A DNA stretch of 64,000 nucleotides, taken from Asanoa iriomotensis (lineage in GTDB: Bacteria; Actinomycetota; Actinomycetes; Mycobacteriales; Micromonosporaceae). The stretch lies in contig NZ_BONC01000008.1 in NCBI RefSeq assembly GCF_016862515.1, positions 1 through 64,000 of the forward strand, given 5' to 3'. The position numbers were made by a program, and so were the translations under genes. Positions 40,910 through 49,913 of this stretch are shown piece by piece (position 1 is the stretch's first letter; every line of letters begins with the position of its first letter). The notes beneath the pieces are model-generated. The model saw nothing but the letters and a program-made list of their open reading frames with translations, was not told the origin of the DNA and made no database searches.

Positions 40910-42079
40910 TCAGCGGAGGTCGACCTCGACGTCGTTCTCCGTGAAGATGCCGAGCAGATCCGCCAGGGTGACCGCCGGGGCAAGCCGTCGCCGGTCGTAG
41001 CCCGCGGCGAGGTGTTCGCGGGCGACGGCCGAGTCGTGCCACACCAGCCGGAACGGCGTGCGGGCGCCGAATTTCCCGACGAGGCAATCGTCGAGGGCGT
41101 CGAGGTTCCAGCCGAAGTAGCCACCGGGACCGTTGATCGCCTCGCCGATCGCACAGTAGAAACCCTCGATGTCGGTCACGAACCGGCCGTCGAGGTCATA
41201 GGTGGTGCCGGCCGGTCGATCCGGGGCGCCCGACATGTGTGTCAGCGCCACGCCGGCCCAATGGTGGCGAGTTTCCCGGTCATAGCCCGCCCACAGGTTC
41301 CTTCGGGCGGGGCGCCCTTCGTGCCAGTGTTCGAGGATGCCGAGGATCCCCGTTGGCAACGGTTCCTGCGCATCGCTGTCGACGGTCACGTCGACGAGGC
41401 CGGCCCCGCGCGGCGACGGTTCGACAGCGCCCACCGTTCCGGACACCACCGCGCCGATCACCCGGCCGGCCGAACCGTCGGCGGCGATCGCGAGGACCTC
41501 GGCGCGAATACGGCGGCGACGCAGGCTCGCTTTGGACGACTGCCCGACGGCGTCGAGTGCGGTCAGCAACGGCGTTTCCGGTCGACAGCCGAGGAGCCGG
41601 ACCTGCGGAACCGGTGGCGGGGCCTGCACGCGGAACACACCGGTGACGGCTCCGCATGTGCCGTACGGCGTCTCGCCCGGACCCAGCAGGACGAACCGGC
41701 TGACGTCTCCCGGACTCGGCACCCCGTCCGTGCGGTCGTAGCCGCGGACGAACCCATCGAGATCGATGTCTCCGTTTGCCCGTCGGGCGAGCACGACGAC
41801 GTCGCCGAGGTCCTCGCCCCACCACGTCGGCGGTGCGAAGGGCGGAGACGCCACTATCGACACGTTGCCGAGCCAGGCCCGCTCGGTGCCGAGCGCCTCG
41901 GCGGGCAGCCGATCGAGCAGGTCGGCGAACGCGCCCTGCGCGGCGCACCCGACAAGCGTGAACCGCTCCCGCGGCCGCGGCGGCAGGTCGACGAACAACC
42001 CTTCGATCTCCGTACACCGCGCGAGCGGGATGCCGTCCTCGCCAAGAAGCAACCACCGCGCACGGTCTGCACTCGCCAC
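40910..42079 (-). CDS. Barstar-domain protein with duplicated N-terminal region
   Basis: 389 aa. The last 100 residues are a barstar-like domain (YDLDGRFVTDIEGFYCAIGE, YFGWNLDALDDCL, LLGIFTENDVEVDL), the fold that blocks barnase-type RNases. The first 280 residues contain two related halves: RWLLLGEDGIPLARCTEIEG...FTLVGC and RFVLLGPGETPYGTCGAVTG...VRLLGC, a family I cannot name. No barnase-like gene is near. GTG start 42079, 9 nt after the DUF1275 gene. It may be an immunity or anti-toxin protein or a nucleic-acid-related regulator (inference). Confidence 0.72.
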   Translation of the reverse strand: MASADRARWLLLGEDGIPLARCTEIEGLFVDLPPRPRERFTLVGCAAQGAFADLLDRLPAEALGTERAWLGNVSIVASPPFAPPTWWGEDLGDVVVLARRANGDIDLDGFVRGYDRTDGVPSPGDVSRFVLLGPGETPYGTCGAVTGVFRVQAPPPVPQVRLLGCRPETPLLTALDAVGQSSKASLRRRRIRAEVLAIAADGSAGRVIGAVVSGTVGAVEPSPRGAGLVDVTVDSDAQEPLPTGILGILEHWHEGRPARRNLWAGYDRETRHHWAGVALTHMSGAPDRPAGTTYDLDGRFVTDIEGFYCAIGEAINGPGGYFGWNLDALDDCLVGKFGARTPFRLVWHDSAVAREHLAAGYDRRRLAPAVTLADLLGIFTENDVEVDLR

Positions 42080-42088
42080 GCGGGGAGC

Positions 42089-42751
42089 CTAGCGATCCGG
42101 GACTTTCCAGCGTGCCGGCCGCAGGCGGTGGGACAGCATCGCCAGCACCAGGAGGGCCAAGGCGAGCAGTGGTGCCGACCAGCGGGCCGCCGTCAACAGG
42201 GCGGCCGCGACGGTCGCGCCGGCGGTCAAGGCCGCCAACTGGCCGAGGGCCGCGGCCCGGGTGCCCGAGCGGCCGGTGACCAAGTCGTGCACCGCGCCGG
42301 TCAACGTGCCGGTCAGGTATGTCGTCGACTCGTGCAGCCAGCGCGCCACCACGCTCTGCACGCCCATCGCGACGCTGCCCGTCGCGAGCAGCAACAGCCG
42401 TGCGGTCCGGCCCGGTGAGCCGTCGGTGGCGATCCAGCCGGCGGTCAGCGCGCCCAGCAGCGCAAGCTCGATCACCAGGTGGCCCGGCCAGCGAAACCGC
42501 GGCAAACGCAGGGCCACCGCGACACCCGCCGCATAAGCGCCGACCGCCACGGCCGGCGCCGCGAACGCGTGGTCGTCAGTGGCGCCGATGCCCAGGCCGG
42601 CCGTGACCAGGTTGCCGGTCACCACGCTGGCGAACGCGCCGCCCAGGCCGACGATCGCGGTCAGGTCGACCGCGCCGGCGCAGGCGGCAAGGGAGAGCGG
42701 GGTGACCCGGCGCCCGCCGCGCCGGGCCAACCCCGCCAGCACCACGAACAC
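42089..42751 (-). CDS. DUF1275 (YoaK-type) membrane protein
   Basis: 220 aa, about six membrane segments. The opening LSLAACAGAVDLTAIVGLGGAFASVVTGNLV is the DUF1275 signature (usually DAVSFLGLG..FVANMTGN), and AMGVQSVVARWLHESTTYLTGTLTG its second half. Function unknown; some members are linked to transport. GTG 42751 chosen so that a short tail precedes the first segment; GTG 42745 or 42742 also possible. Probably co-transcribed with the barstar-domain gene. Confidence 0.78.
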   Translation of the reverse strand: MFVVLAGLARRGGRRVTPLSLAACAGAVDLTAIVGLGGAFASVVTGNLVTAGLGIGATDDHAFAAPAVAVGAYAAGVAVALRLPRFRWPGHLVIELALLGALTAGWIATDGSPGRTARLLLLATGSVAMGVQSVVARWLHESTTYLTGTLTGAVHDLVTGRSGTRAAALGQLAALTAGATVAAALLTAARWSAPLLALALLVLAMLSHRLRPARWKVPDR

Positions 42752-43033
42752 ACACGGTACGCGGTGATCCGGACTAAAGGGTCGAAACCGAACTAACCCA
42801 CGCGGCGGGGTGGGCGGCGGCAGGCCGCGGGGCGACGGCGGCGCGGGCGGCGGGGCGGGCGTGCGCGGCGGCGTCGGGGGTCCGGTGGCCGGGCGTTCAC
42901 CGGGCCGACCAACGTGGACGGAGCATCGAGGGGCCGCTCTTGATCGGGTTGTGCCGCCCGACAATACGAGGCCCCTGTCAGAACCGGTGTGTCCTTAATC
43001 CGAACCTAATGCCGACTTGAGCCCGAGGATGCC
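42752..43033. other. Intergenic region between DUF1275 and DUF1996 genes
   Basis: No gene supported. It includes a very G+C-rich purine/pyrimidine-skewed stretch (about 42800-42890) and an A+T-richer end (42990-43020). A DUF1275 promoter should lie here but I cannot place -10 and -35 boxes with confidence. Confidence 0.4.
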
Positions 43034-43071
43034 GTCGCCACGGCCACAGGGACGGCGACGGCCGTGGCGAC
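43034..43071 (-). terminator. Hairpin terminator after the DUF1996 gene
   Basis: Perfect 12-bp arms GTCGCCACGGCC (43034-43045) and complement (43060-43071) with a 14-nt loop, 41 nt downstream of the DUF1996 stop. No U-tract. Confidence 0.65.
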
Positions 43072-43112
43072 GGACACCCCCGCGGCCGCCAGTCGGCGCG
43101 TGGCGGCCGGGC

Positions 43113-44228
43113 TCAGAACTTTCCGTCGGAACCGCACTTGTAGCCCTGGTCCACGCAGTCGCGTACCCGTTGGGCGAGCGCCGCCGGCTCCCACGCGTTG
43201 AAGAAGTCCGCGTGCATCGAGTAGCCCGTACCCGATGCGAGCTTGATGCCTGTCGTGTTGGTGTTCAGCGGGTAGCCGATGACGAACGAGACCGACGGGA
43301 TCGCGACCGGGAACTTGCCCGAGCACTTTCCGTCGCGGTCGGCGGGCCCGACGTGCGACTTGTGGTCGGGGCTGTCCAGGTGCTTGCCGTCCCAGCAGTC
43401 CGGGAACGTCACCTGGCGCACCAGGTTGGCGGTCTTCGCGCAGACCGGCCACTCCCCGTCGGGCGTGCGGCCGGTCTCGCCGCCGATCCCCGCGCACCAG
43501 AAGTGGTTGCCCTGCTTGTCGGGCGTGTCCGTCTGCCGCTTGGCGTCACCGGTGATCATCCGGAACCCGAACGGGAACGGCACCGTCTTGCTCGGGTCCT
43601 TCAGCCGCGATCCGTAGTAGACGGTCACCCCGCTCGGCAGCACCGGCTTGCCGTCCTTGAGCAACGTCGGGATCCAGTACGCGGAGTGGTCCTGCGCCGG
43701 CGCACACGTCGTCTTCTTGTTGGCGTACAACGACTTCGCGGTGGAGAAGGCGTTCGTGCTCGTGTTGCCCATGAACGTGTGGTTGTGCGAGGCGCCGACC
43801 AATCCGGGCGCGACGATCGGGTCGTCGCTGTTGCGGTGGCTGACCGTGCACGAGGCGTTGAACTCCGGCACCTTCACCGGGTTGTTCGTGATCTTCCGGG
43901 GCGTACGCGCGAAGAACGCCTTCACGTCGGCCGCCTGCTTGGCCTGGTCGACCGGCACCCAGCCGGGCCGGGCGGGCGGCGGCGCCCCCGGCGTCTTGGT
44001 GGTTGGCGGCGCAGTGGTCGGTTGCGCCGGCGGTGTGGTGGTCGGCCCGGCGGACGGCGTCGCGTCAGGCGCGGCAAAGCTGGTGCCGCCGTCGTCGGTC
44101 AGGGACTCGGCGGCCGCGGCCGGTGCCGGGTCCGCCGCGGCGGAGCGTGAGCAGGCCGCCGACACGGCGACGACGAGGACGAGCGGCAGGGCGACGACGA
44201 ACCGCCGCCGGAAAACGTGCTTGGGCAT
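43113..44228 (-). CDS. Secreted DUF1996-domain protein
   Basis: 371 aa. Lipoprotein-like signal (LVLVVAVSAAC), a Pro/Thr/Ala-rich linker of about 60 residues, then a DUF1996 domain with its His motif VGASHNHTFMGN, the NSDDPIV segment and paired Cys. DUF1996 proteins are extracellular, common in actinomycetes and fungi, often beside carbohydrate-active enzymes; activity unknown. ATG 44228. The upstream 161 bp separate it from the MFS gene in the same direction. Confidence 0.85.
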   Translation of the reverse strand: MPKHVFRRRFVVALPLVLVVAVSAACSRSAAADPAPAAAAESLTDDGGTSFAAPDATPSAGPTTTPPAQPTTAPPTTKTPGAPPPARPGWVPVDQAKQAADVKAFFARTPRKITNNPVKVPEFNASCTVSHRNSDDPIVAPGLVGASHNHTFMGNTSTNAFSTAKSLYANKKTTCAPAQDHSAYWIPTLLKDGKPVLPSGVTVYYGSRLKDPSKTVPFPFGFRMITGDAKRQTDTPDKQGNHFWCAGIGGETGRTPDGEWPVCAKTANLVRQVTFPDCWDGKHLDSPDHKSHVGPADRDGKCSGKFPVAIPSVSFVIGYPLNTNTTGIKLASGTGYSMHADFFNAWEPAALAQRVRDCVDQGYKCGSDGKF

Positions 44229-44389
44229 CGGGGCCTCTCGGAAAACCGATTCAGGGGCAGCCCGAACTGTAGGTACGCGGTAAAGCCGCGAGCCGTTCCT
44301 TAAGCCGAAGATAAGCAGGCTTTACAGATCACTCGACTGGCATTCCGGCACCGGCACATGGATAACAGAAATCCACCTGGAACTTTGTG

Positions 44390-45808
44390 TTATTCGGTCG
44401 GCTCGCGCACGTCGCCGCGCGGGAACAGGGCCGCGGCGATCGCGATCACGACCGCCACCGCGAACACGCCGACGAACACGTTGTGCACCGCACCGACGAG
44501 CCTAGCGGGCGCGGCATGGTCGCCGCGGAGCTTCGCGTTGGCCACCGCGCCGAACACCGCCGTGCCCAGCGAGCTGCCGACCGACCGGAGGAACAGGTTG
44601 TTGGCGGTGACGACGCCGCGCTCGCGCCAGCCGACGCTGGACTGCGAGGCAATCAGCGTGGGGCTGACGGTCAGGCCCATCCCGAGGCCGATCACCAGGC
44701 TGGTCGCGCCCACCTGCCAGATCGAGCTGCCGCCGCCGAGCAGGAGCAGCAACGCGCTGCCGAGGACGATCAGGCTCGCACCGGCCAGGGCACAGCGGCG
44801 GAAGCCGTAGCGCAGGTAGAGCCGGCCGGACTGGGACGCCGCGATCGGCCAGCCGATGGTGAGCGCGGCGAGCGCTAGGCCCGCGACGAGCGGACCAACC
44901 CCGATGACCTCCTGCGCGTACGTGGGTACGTAGGAGCTCAGGCCGAGCAGGATCGCGCCCGCGCCGGCCGAGACGACGCCGCTGGCCACCAGCAGCCGGC
45001 GGCGGAACACCCACAGCGGCAGCACGGGCTCGGTGGTCCGGCGCTCGGCCAGCAGGAACGCGCCGAGCAGCAGCGCGCCGATGCCGAGGGTGGCGGCGCT
45101 CGCCGGCGAATCCCAGGCCCAGGCCTGCCCGCCCTCCAGCACGCCGAGGATGACCAGCGTCAGGCCGGCGGTCAGCAGCACGGCACCGCGATAGTCGATC
45201 ACCGGGCGGGCCGGCGTACGCCGCTCGTGGTAGTTCTTCATGATCATCGCACCGGCCAGCAGGCAGAGCGGGATGTTGACGAGGAAGATCCAGCGCCACG
45301 ACACGTACTCGCTGAAAACGCCGCCCAGCGTCGGACCCACCACCGACGAGATGCCCCAGACGCTGGCCACGTACCCCTGGACCTTGGCCCGTTCCTCGAC
45401 CGTGTAGAGGTCGCCGACGATCGTCACCGTCATCGGCGCGATGGCGCCGGCACCGAGACCCTGGACGACCCGGAACACGATCAGCATGGTCATGCTGGTG
45501 GCCACGCCGCAGAGCACCGAGCCGACGAAGAACGTGGCGATGCCGAACAGGATCACCGGCTTGCGGCCGAACAGGTCCGCGAGCTTGCCGCACAGCGGCA
45601 CGGTGACCGCCTGGGCCAGCAGGTAGACCGAGAAGAGCCAGGGAAACTGGGCGAACCCGCCGATGTCGTCCACCACCGAGGGCACGGCGGTTGCGATAAT
45701 GGTGGAGTCGATGGCGACCAGGGCCGTCGAGAGCATGACCGCGCCGAGCACGGGTCCGCGTTCCGAACGGAAACCGACGCCAGCAGTTGCAGAGGGGGTG
45801 GCAGGCAC
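44390..45808 (-). CDS. MFS drug transporter of the DHA2 (14-TM) family
   Basis: 472 aa with about 14 membrane segments. Motif A GKLADLFGRKPV, motif C-like VWGISSVVGPTLGGVFSEY and VALVAIDSTIIATAVPSVVDDIGG at TM1 are of the EmrB/QacA proton antiporter group. Efflux of drugs or metabolites. GTG 45808 has AAGGTGG upstream. Divergent from the GH5 gene with an inverted repeat (45856-45879) between them. Confidence 0.9.
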   Translation of the reverse strand: MPATPSATAGVGFRSERGPVLGAVMLSTALVAIDSTIIATAVPSVVDDIGGFAQFPWLFSVYLLAQAVTVPLCGKLADLFGRKPVILFGIATFFVGSVLCGVATSMTMLIVFRVVQGLGAGAIAPMTVTIVGDLYTVEERAKVQGYVASVWGISSVVGPTLGGVFSEYVSWRWIFLVNIPLCLLAGAMIMKNYHERRTPARPVIDYRGAVLLTAGLTLVILGVLEGGQAWAWDSPASAATLGIGALLLGAFLLAERRTTEPVLPLWVFRRRLLVASGVVSAGAGAILLGLSSYVPTYAQEVIGVGPLVAGLALAALTIGWPIAASQSGRLYLRYGFRRCALAGASLIVLGSALLLLLGGGSSIWQVGATSLVIGLGMGLTVSPTLIASQSSVGWRERGVVTANNLFLRSVGSSLGTAVFGAVANAKLRGDHAAPARLVGAVHNVFVGVFAVAVVIAIAAALFPRGDVREPTE

Positions 45809-45855
45809 GTTTTCCCACCTTCCACCCGGACGGGTGACAGCGCCAGCGTGTGTCC

Positions 45856-45879
45856 GATCACTCCGAGGTTCGCGTGATC
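45856..45879. promoter_or_regulatory. Inverted repeat between MFS and GH5 genes
   Basis: GATCAC (45856-45861) and GTGATC (45874-45879) form a perfect 6-bp inverted repeat with a 12-nt spacer, 10 bp before the GH5 ATG. Possible operator of an unknown regulator. Confidence 0.3.
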
Positions 45880-45889
45880 TCTTCACATC

Positions 45890-46948
45890 ATGCGGAGCTG
45901 GCTACTTTCGGTCGTTACCACCCTCACCGTCTGTGTAGGACAGGCGGTGGCGGAGCCCACGGAGGGGCCGATCGCCCCGCCACCGTCGTCGCCGGTCGCG
46001 ACGCACGGCGCGCTGCGGGTCTGCGGCCTCCAACTCTGCGACCGCGCCGGGCAGCCGATCCAACTCCGCGGCATGTCGACCCACGGCATCCAGTGGTACG
46101 CGGGCTGCGCCAGCGGGCCGGCGCTGGACGTGCTGGCCAGCGACTGGCAAGCCAACCTGCTGCGGATATCCATGTACGTGCAGGAAGACGGCTACGAGAC
46201 CGACCCGGAACGGTTCACCGACCTGGTCGACACGCTGATCGCTCGGGCGACCTCGCGCGGGCTCTACGTCATCGTCGACTGGCACATCCTCACCCCCGGC
46301 GACCCGGCGAAGAACCTCGACCGTGCCAAGACCTTCTTCGCCGAGATCGCCAGCCGTTACCAAGGCGCGGACAACGTCCTCTACGAGATCGCCAACGAGC
46401 CCAGCGGCGTCTCCTGGAGCGAGATCCGGTCGTACGCCGAGCAGATCATCCCGGTGATCCGGGCTGAGGACCCGGACTCGGTGGTGCTGGTCGGCACCCG
46501 GGGCTGGTCGTCGCTGGGCGTCTCGGACGGCGCCGACGAGCAGGAGGTCGTCGACGACCCGGTGCGGGCCGACAACGTGATGTACACGTTCCACTTCTAC
46601 GCGGCCTCACACGGCGACGAGTATTTCGACGCGCTGTCCCGTGCCGCCGACAAGCTGCCGATGTTCGTCACCGAGTTCGGGACGCAGAAGTACACGGGCG
46701 ACGGCTCCAACGACTTCGACCGCGCGGCGTCCTATGTGGACCTGATGGACGCGAAGGGCATCGGCTGGGCCAACTGGAACTGGAGCGACGACGAGCGCTC
46801 CGGCGCGGTGTTCAAACGCGGCACATGCGAATCGATGGACTACGCGAACACCGACCGCCTCAAGCCCGCCGGTGTGTGGGTGCGCGACCGCCTGCGTACA
46901 CCACCCGTGTTCGCCGGTTCGGCACCGTCCGGAAAGCCGGTCGCGTAG
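45890..46948 (+). CDS. Secreted GH5-family endoglucanase
   Basis: 352 aa. Signal peptide LLSVVTTLTVCVGQAVAEP, then a GH5 barrel: RGMSTHGIQWY, LYVIVDWHILTPGDP, acid/base Glu in VLYEIANEPSG and nucleophile Glu in PMFVTEFGTQ, with WANWNWSDDERSGAV. It should cut beta-1,4-glucan outside the cell. It has no carbohydrate-binding module. Eleven nt before the GH15-like gene in the same direction. Confidence 0.92.
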   Translation: MRSWLLSVVTTLTVCVGQAVAEPTEGPIAPPPSSPVATHGALRVCGLQLCDRAGQPIQLRGMSTHGIQWYAGCASGPALDVLASDWQANLLRISMYVQEDGYETDPERFTDLVDTLIARATSRGLYVIVDWHILTPGDPAKNLDRAKTFFAEIASRYQGADNVLYEIANEPSGVSWSEIRSYAEQIIPVIRAEDPDSVVLVGTRGWSSLGVSDGADEQEVVDDPVRADNVMYTFHFYAASHGDEYFDALSRAADKLPMFVTEFGTQKYTGDGSNDFDRAASYVDLMDAKGIGWANWNWSDDERSGAVFKRGTCESMDYANTDRLKPAGVWVRDRLRTPPVFAGSAPSGKPVA

Positions 46949-46959
46949 CGTCGGATCCG

Positions 46960-48765
46960 GTGGACGAAGAACGGTATCTACCCATCGGCGAGCATGGCCT
47001 CATCGGCAACTTGAGAACCGTGGCCCTCGTCGGCACTGACGGGACCATCGACTGGTGTTGTGTCCCGCGTTTCGACGCGCCGAGCATTTTCGCCTCTGTC
47101 CTGGACCGGGACAGGGGTGGGTTCTTCTCCCTCACCACCGACGTGCCGGCGATCACACGCCAGTTCTACTTCCCCGACACGAACGTGCTCATCACCCGTT
47201 TCATGTCGGACGACGGTATCGCCGAGGTACAGGACTTCATGCCCGTGCCGGCCGACCGGCACGAGGCGGAACGGTTCCAGCTGATCCGGCGGGTCAGGTG
47301 TGTCCGCGGCGAGCTGCCGTTCCGGGCACACGTGGCCCCCCGGTTCGACTACGGCCTCCAGCCGCACACGCTGCGTGAGCACGAGGGCCGGGCCGTCTTC
47401 GAGTCGGCGTCGCTGAGCGTGGCACTCAACTCGACCGCGCCGTTCGAGCTGGTCGACGGCGACGTGCTCAGCTCGTTCCGCCTCAAGCAGGGCGAGGACG
47501 TGGTGTTCTGCCTCGACCGGGCGGAGATGGGAACACCACCGATGTACGGCACCGCCGAGCAGGCGGAGGCGGCGTTCACCGAGACCGTCGAGTACTGGCG
47601 GCGCTGGCTGTCCGCGTCGCGCTACCGGGGCCGGTGGCGGGAGGCGGTGCACCGTTCGGCGCTCACGCTCAAGCTCATGACGTACGCGCCGTCGGGTGCG
47701 ATCGTGGCCGCACCGACGACCAGCCTGCCGGAACGCGTGGGTGGCGAGCGCAACTGGGACTACCGCTACGTCTGGGTGCGGGACGCCGCGTTCTGCGTGT
47801 ACGCGATGCTGCGGCTCGGCTTCACCGAGGAGGCCGACCAGTTCATGGAGTTCCTGTCCGCGCGCGTGCGGGCAAGCTCACCGGACCCGGAGGGCCCGCT
47901 GCAGATCATGTACCGGGTGGACGGGAGCGAGTCGCTCTCCGAACGCCGCCTCGACCATCTCGAGGGGTACGAGGGCTCGGCGCCGGTGCGGGTCGGCAAC
48001 GACGCGGTCAACCAGCTCCAGCTGGACATCTACGGCGCGCTGGTGGACTCGATCTACCTCTACAACAAGTGGGGCCAGCCGATCTCCAGCGGCGTCTGGG
48101 AGGGCGTCACCACGTTCGTCGAATGGGTCTGCGAAAACTGGGACCAGGCGGACGAGGGCGTCTGGGAGACCCGCGGCGGCCGGCGCGACTTCCTCTACTC
48201 GCGGCTGATGTGCTGGGTCGCGATCGAACGGGCGATCCGGGTCGCGCACCAGCGGGGCCTGCCGGCGGACCTGGTCCGCTGGGGTCGCGCCCGGGACGCG
48301 ATCTACTACCAGATCATGGACCGCTTCTGGGACGCGGACCTGAAGGCGTTCGTGCAGCACCGCGACGGCCACGTACTCGACGCCTCGGTCCTGATGATGC
48401 CGCTGTCGAAGTTCGTCGCACCGTCGGACCCGCGCTGGCTGAGCACCCTGGACCTGCTCGGCGACAAGCTGGTCTCGGACTCACTGGTCTACCGCTACGA
48501 CCCACACCTGAGCCCGGACGGCCTGCAGGGCGAAGAGGGCACGATGTCCATCTGCACCTTCTGGTACGTGGAGGCCCTGTCCCGGGCGGGCCGGGTCGAC
48601 GAGGCCAGGCTGGCCTTCGAAAAGATGATCACGTACGCGAACCACCTGGGCCTTTATGCGGAGCAGCTGGGCCCGACGGGCGAACAGCTGGGCAACTTCC
48701 CGCAGGCCTTCACGCACCTGTCACTGATCAGCGCGGCCTTCAACATCGACCGCGCGCTCGGTTGA
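46960..48765 (+). CDS. GH15-family glucoamylase/trehalase-like protein
   Basis: 601 aa. N-terminal beta-sandwich YLPIGEHGLIGNLRTVALVGTDG, then an (alpha/alpha)6 barrel with NWDYRYVWVRDAAF and candidate catalytic glutamates in DHLEGYEGSAPVRVGN and GEEGTMSICTFWYVEAL. In mycobacteria this subfamily includes cytosolic trehalase; no signal peptide here, which fits a cytosolic trehalase or glucoamylase. GTG 46960 chosen as it directly precedes the conserved start; there is no good Shine-Dalgarno. Stop overlaps the next ATG (TGATG). Confidence 0.85.
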   Translation: MDEERYLPIGEHGLIGNLRTVALVGTDGTIDWCCVPRFDAPSIFASVLDRDRGGFFSLTTDVPAITRQFYFPDTNVLITRFMSDDGIAEVQDFMPVPADRHEAERFQLIRRVRCVRGELPFRAHVAPRFDYGLQPHTLREHEGRAVFESASLSVALNSTAPFELVDGDVLSSFRLKQGEDVVFCLDRAEMGTPPMYGTAEQAEAAFTETVEYWRRWLSASRYRGRWREAVHRSALTLKLMTYAPSGAIVAAPTTSLPERVGGERNWDYRYVWVRDAAFCVYAMLRLGFTEEADQFMEFLSARVRASSPDPEGPLQIMYRVDGSESLSERRLDHLEGYEGSAPVRVGNDAVNQLQLDIYGALVDSIYLYNKWGQPISSGVWEGVTTFVEWVCENWDQADEGVWETRGGRRDFLYSRLMCWVAIERAIRVAHQRGLPADLVRWGRARDAIYYQIMDRFWDADLKAFVQHRDGHVLDASVLMMPLSKFVAPSDPRWLSTLDLLGDKLVSDSLVYRYDPHLSPDGLQGEEGTMSICTFWYVEALSRAGRVDEARLAFEKMITYANHLGLYAEQLGPTGEQLGNFPQAFTHLSLISAAFNIDRALG

Positions 48766-49247
48766 TGCAGACGTTCCTGCCGTTCCCGGATTTCGCCCGC
48801 TCGGCGGCGGTCCTGGACCCGCCGAGGCTGGGAAAGCAGCGGGTGGAGAACGTCCAGATCCTGCGCGGCCTGACGGTCGCCGGCCACGGCTACCGCAACC
48901 ATCCGGCGGTGAAGATGTGGGCCGGGTACGAGGAGGCACTGGTCCGCTACGGCCTGATCGTCTCGTCGACCTGGACCGCGGGTGGTCGCGCGGACACGAC
49001 GGCGACGACCCTGACCACGGACCTGGCAGCGGCGTGCGGCATCACGTCGGTGAGGTCGGTGCCGGCGTTACGGTCGGCCGGAGACCTGCCACCGTGGCTG
49101 GGCGACGAGGCTTTCCACCGGTCACACCAGTCGGCCCTGATCCGGAAGGACGCGGCCTTCTACGGCCCGATCTTCGGCGACGTCCCACCGGACCTCCCGT
49201 ACGTCTGGCCACCGTCGGACCGCCCCAACGGCTGCACCCCCCGTTGA
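48765..49247 (+). CDS. MSMEG_6728-family / pyrimidine-dimer-glycosylase-like protein
   Basis: 160 aa. QTFLPFPDFARSAAVLDPPRLGKQRVENVQILR, HPAVKMWAGYEEALVRYG and SHQSALIRKDAAFYGPIF are those of the small actinobacterial MSMEG_6728 family, distantly related to T4 endonuclease V-type proteins. Function in the cell unknown. TGATG overlap with the GH15 gene implies coupled translation. The 3' end overlaps a convergent gene by 88 bp. Confidence 0.75.
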   Translation: MQTFLPFPDFARSAAVLDPPRLGKQRVENVQILRGLTVAGHGYRNHPAVKMWAGYEEALVRYGLIVSSTWTAGGRADTTATTLTTDLAAACGITSVRSVPALRSAGDLPPWLGDEAFHRSHQSALIRKDAAFYGPIFGDVPPDLPYVWPPSDRPNGCTPR

Positions 49248-49750
49248 GCCGGCGTCGGCCGCACACCGAGGTCGGCCCGAACGGCCGTGTAGAAGTCCTC
49301 GCGGGCGGCCCACACGCCGTCGAGGGCCTGGCGCCAATCCTCGGCCCCGCCCTTCTTGCGCCCCTGCACCAGATAGGCAAGCTCCCAGGCCGCCCGATGC
49401 CAGGTGCGGGCGGCCCGGATCGTCGCCTCGTCGCCGAGCAGGAGCACGTTCTCGAACTTCCCCGACCGGTCCTCCTCCGCCGCGTCGGCGAGCGGGACGC
49501 CTTCCTCGCGCCCGATCGGATGTGCGACGTCGTCAAGCCCCATGCTCCCGGCGATCCGCCGAAGAATGGTCACGTAAGCCTTGACGGTGAGCGCATAGTC
49601 CGAGTACGCGGCGATGCGCCGCTCATCCCAACGACTCTGTTGGTGGCGCAGCCACTTGTCGCGTTCCATCCGCGCCGTTACCACGTAGGTCGCGAGCGCA
49701 CCCACGATGACGCCGATCAGGGCAGGCAGTTGAGCGACCACCAGATCCAT
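49160..49750 (-). CDS. Membrane-anchored protein of unknown function
   Basis: 196 aa. One N-terminal membrane segment (LPALIGVIVGALATYVV) followed by a helical cytosolic region (RDKWLRHQQSRWDERRIAAYSDYALTVKAYV..., AARTWHRAAWELAYLVQGR). This layout is common for uncharacterised actinobacterial proteins. ATG 49750 chosen at the hydrophobic segment. The last 29 codons overlap the convergent MSMEG_6728-type gene, a long overlap that suggests one stop codon moved. Confidence 0.6.
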   Translation of the reverse strand: MDLVVAQLPALIGVIVGALATYVVTARMERDKWLRHQQSRWDERRIAAYSDYALTVKAYVTILRRIAGSMGLDDVAHPIGREEGVPLADAAEEDRSGKFENVLLLGDEATIRAARTWHRAAWELAYLVQGRKKGGAEDWRQALDGVWAAREDFYTAVRADLGVRPTPAQRGVQPLGRSDGGQTYGRSGGTSPKIGP

Positions 49751-49823
49751 TTCGGAACGGTACGGCGCACCACCGCACGAGCGGTGACCGCTGTCACCTC
49801 TTGGACAACCCGGGCCGCCGCCG

Positions 49824-49913
49824 TCAGACCTGGAAGATGCGGACGCCGTCCGGGTCGTCGATCCAGATTTCGATGAGCCCCCAGCGCCATCCGTCACCCC
49901 GTCGATGGAACAT
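49824..49913 (-). pseudogene. Remnant of a VOC-family gene (C-terminal end)
   Basis: 29 codons with a stop. The stretch WGLIEIWIDDPDGVRI equals the C-terminal part of the intact VOC protein at 40206-40592 (WGLIEMWIEDPDGVRI) at 14 of 16 positions. The first two-thirds of such a gene are absent. The start of this fragment lies in the 46-bp repeat. Confidence 0.7.

Noticed and set aside
40706-42418. Plus-strand frame spanning the gap, the barstar gene and DUF1275
   Set aside because: Most of it is antisense to two supported genes. Only the first 200 bp are unopposed and show no family.
43006-43112. Possible frameshifted C-terminal extension of the DUF1996 protein (ATRRLAAAGVSVATAVAVPV)
   Set aside because: The stop agrees with the normal end of the domain, and the stretch contains the terminator hairpin, which explains its repetitive translation.
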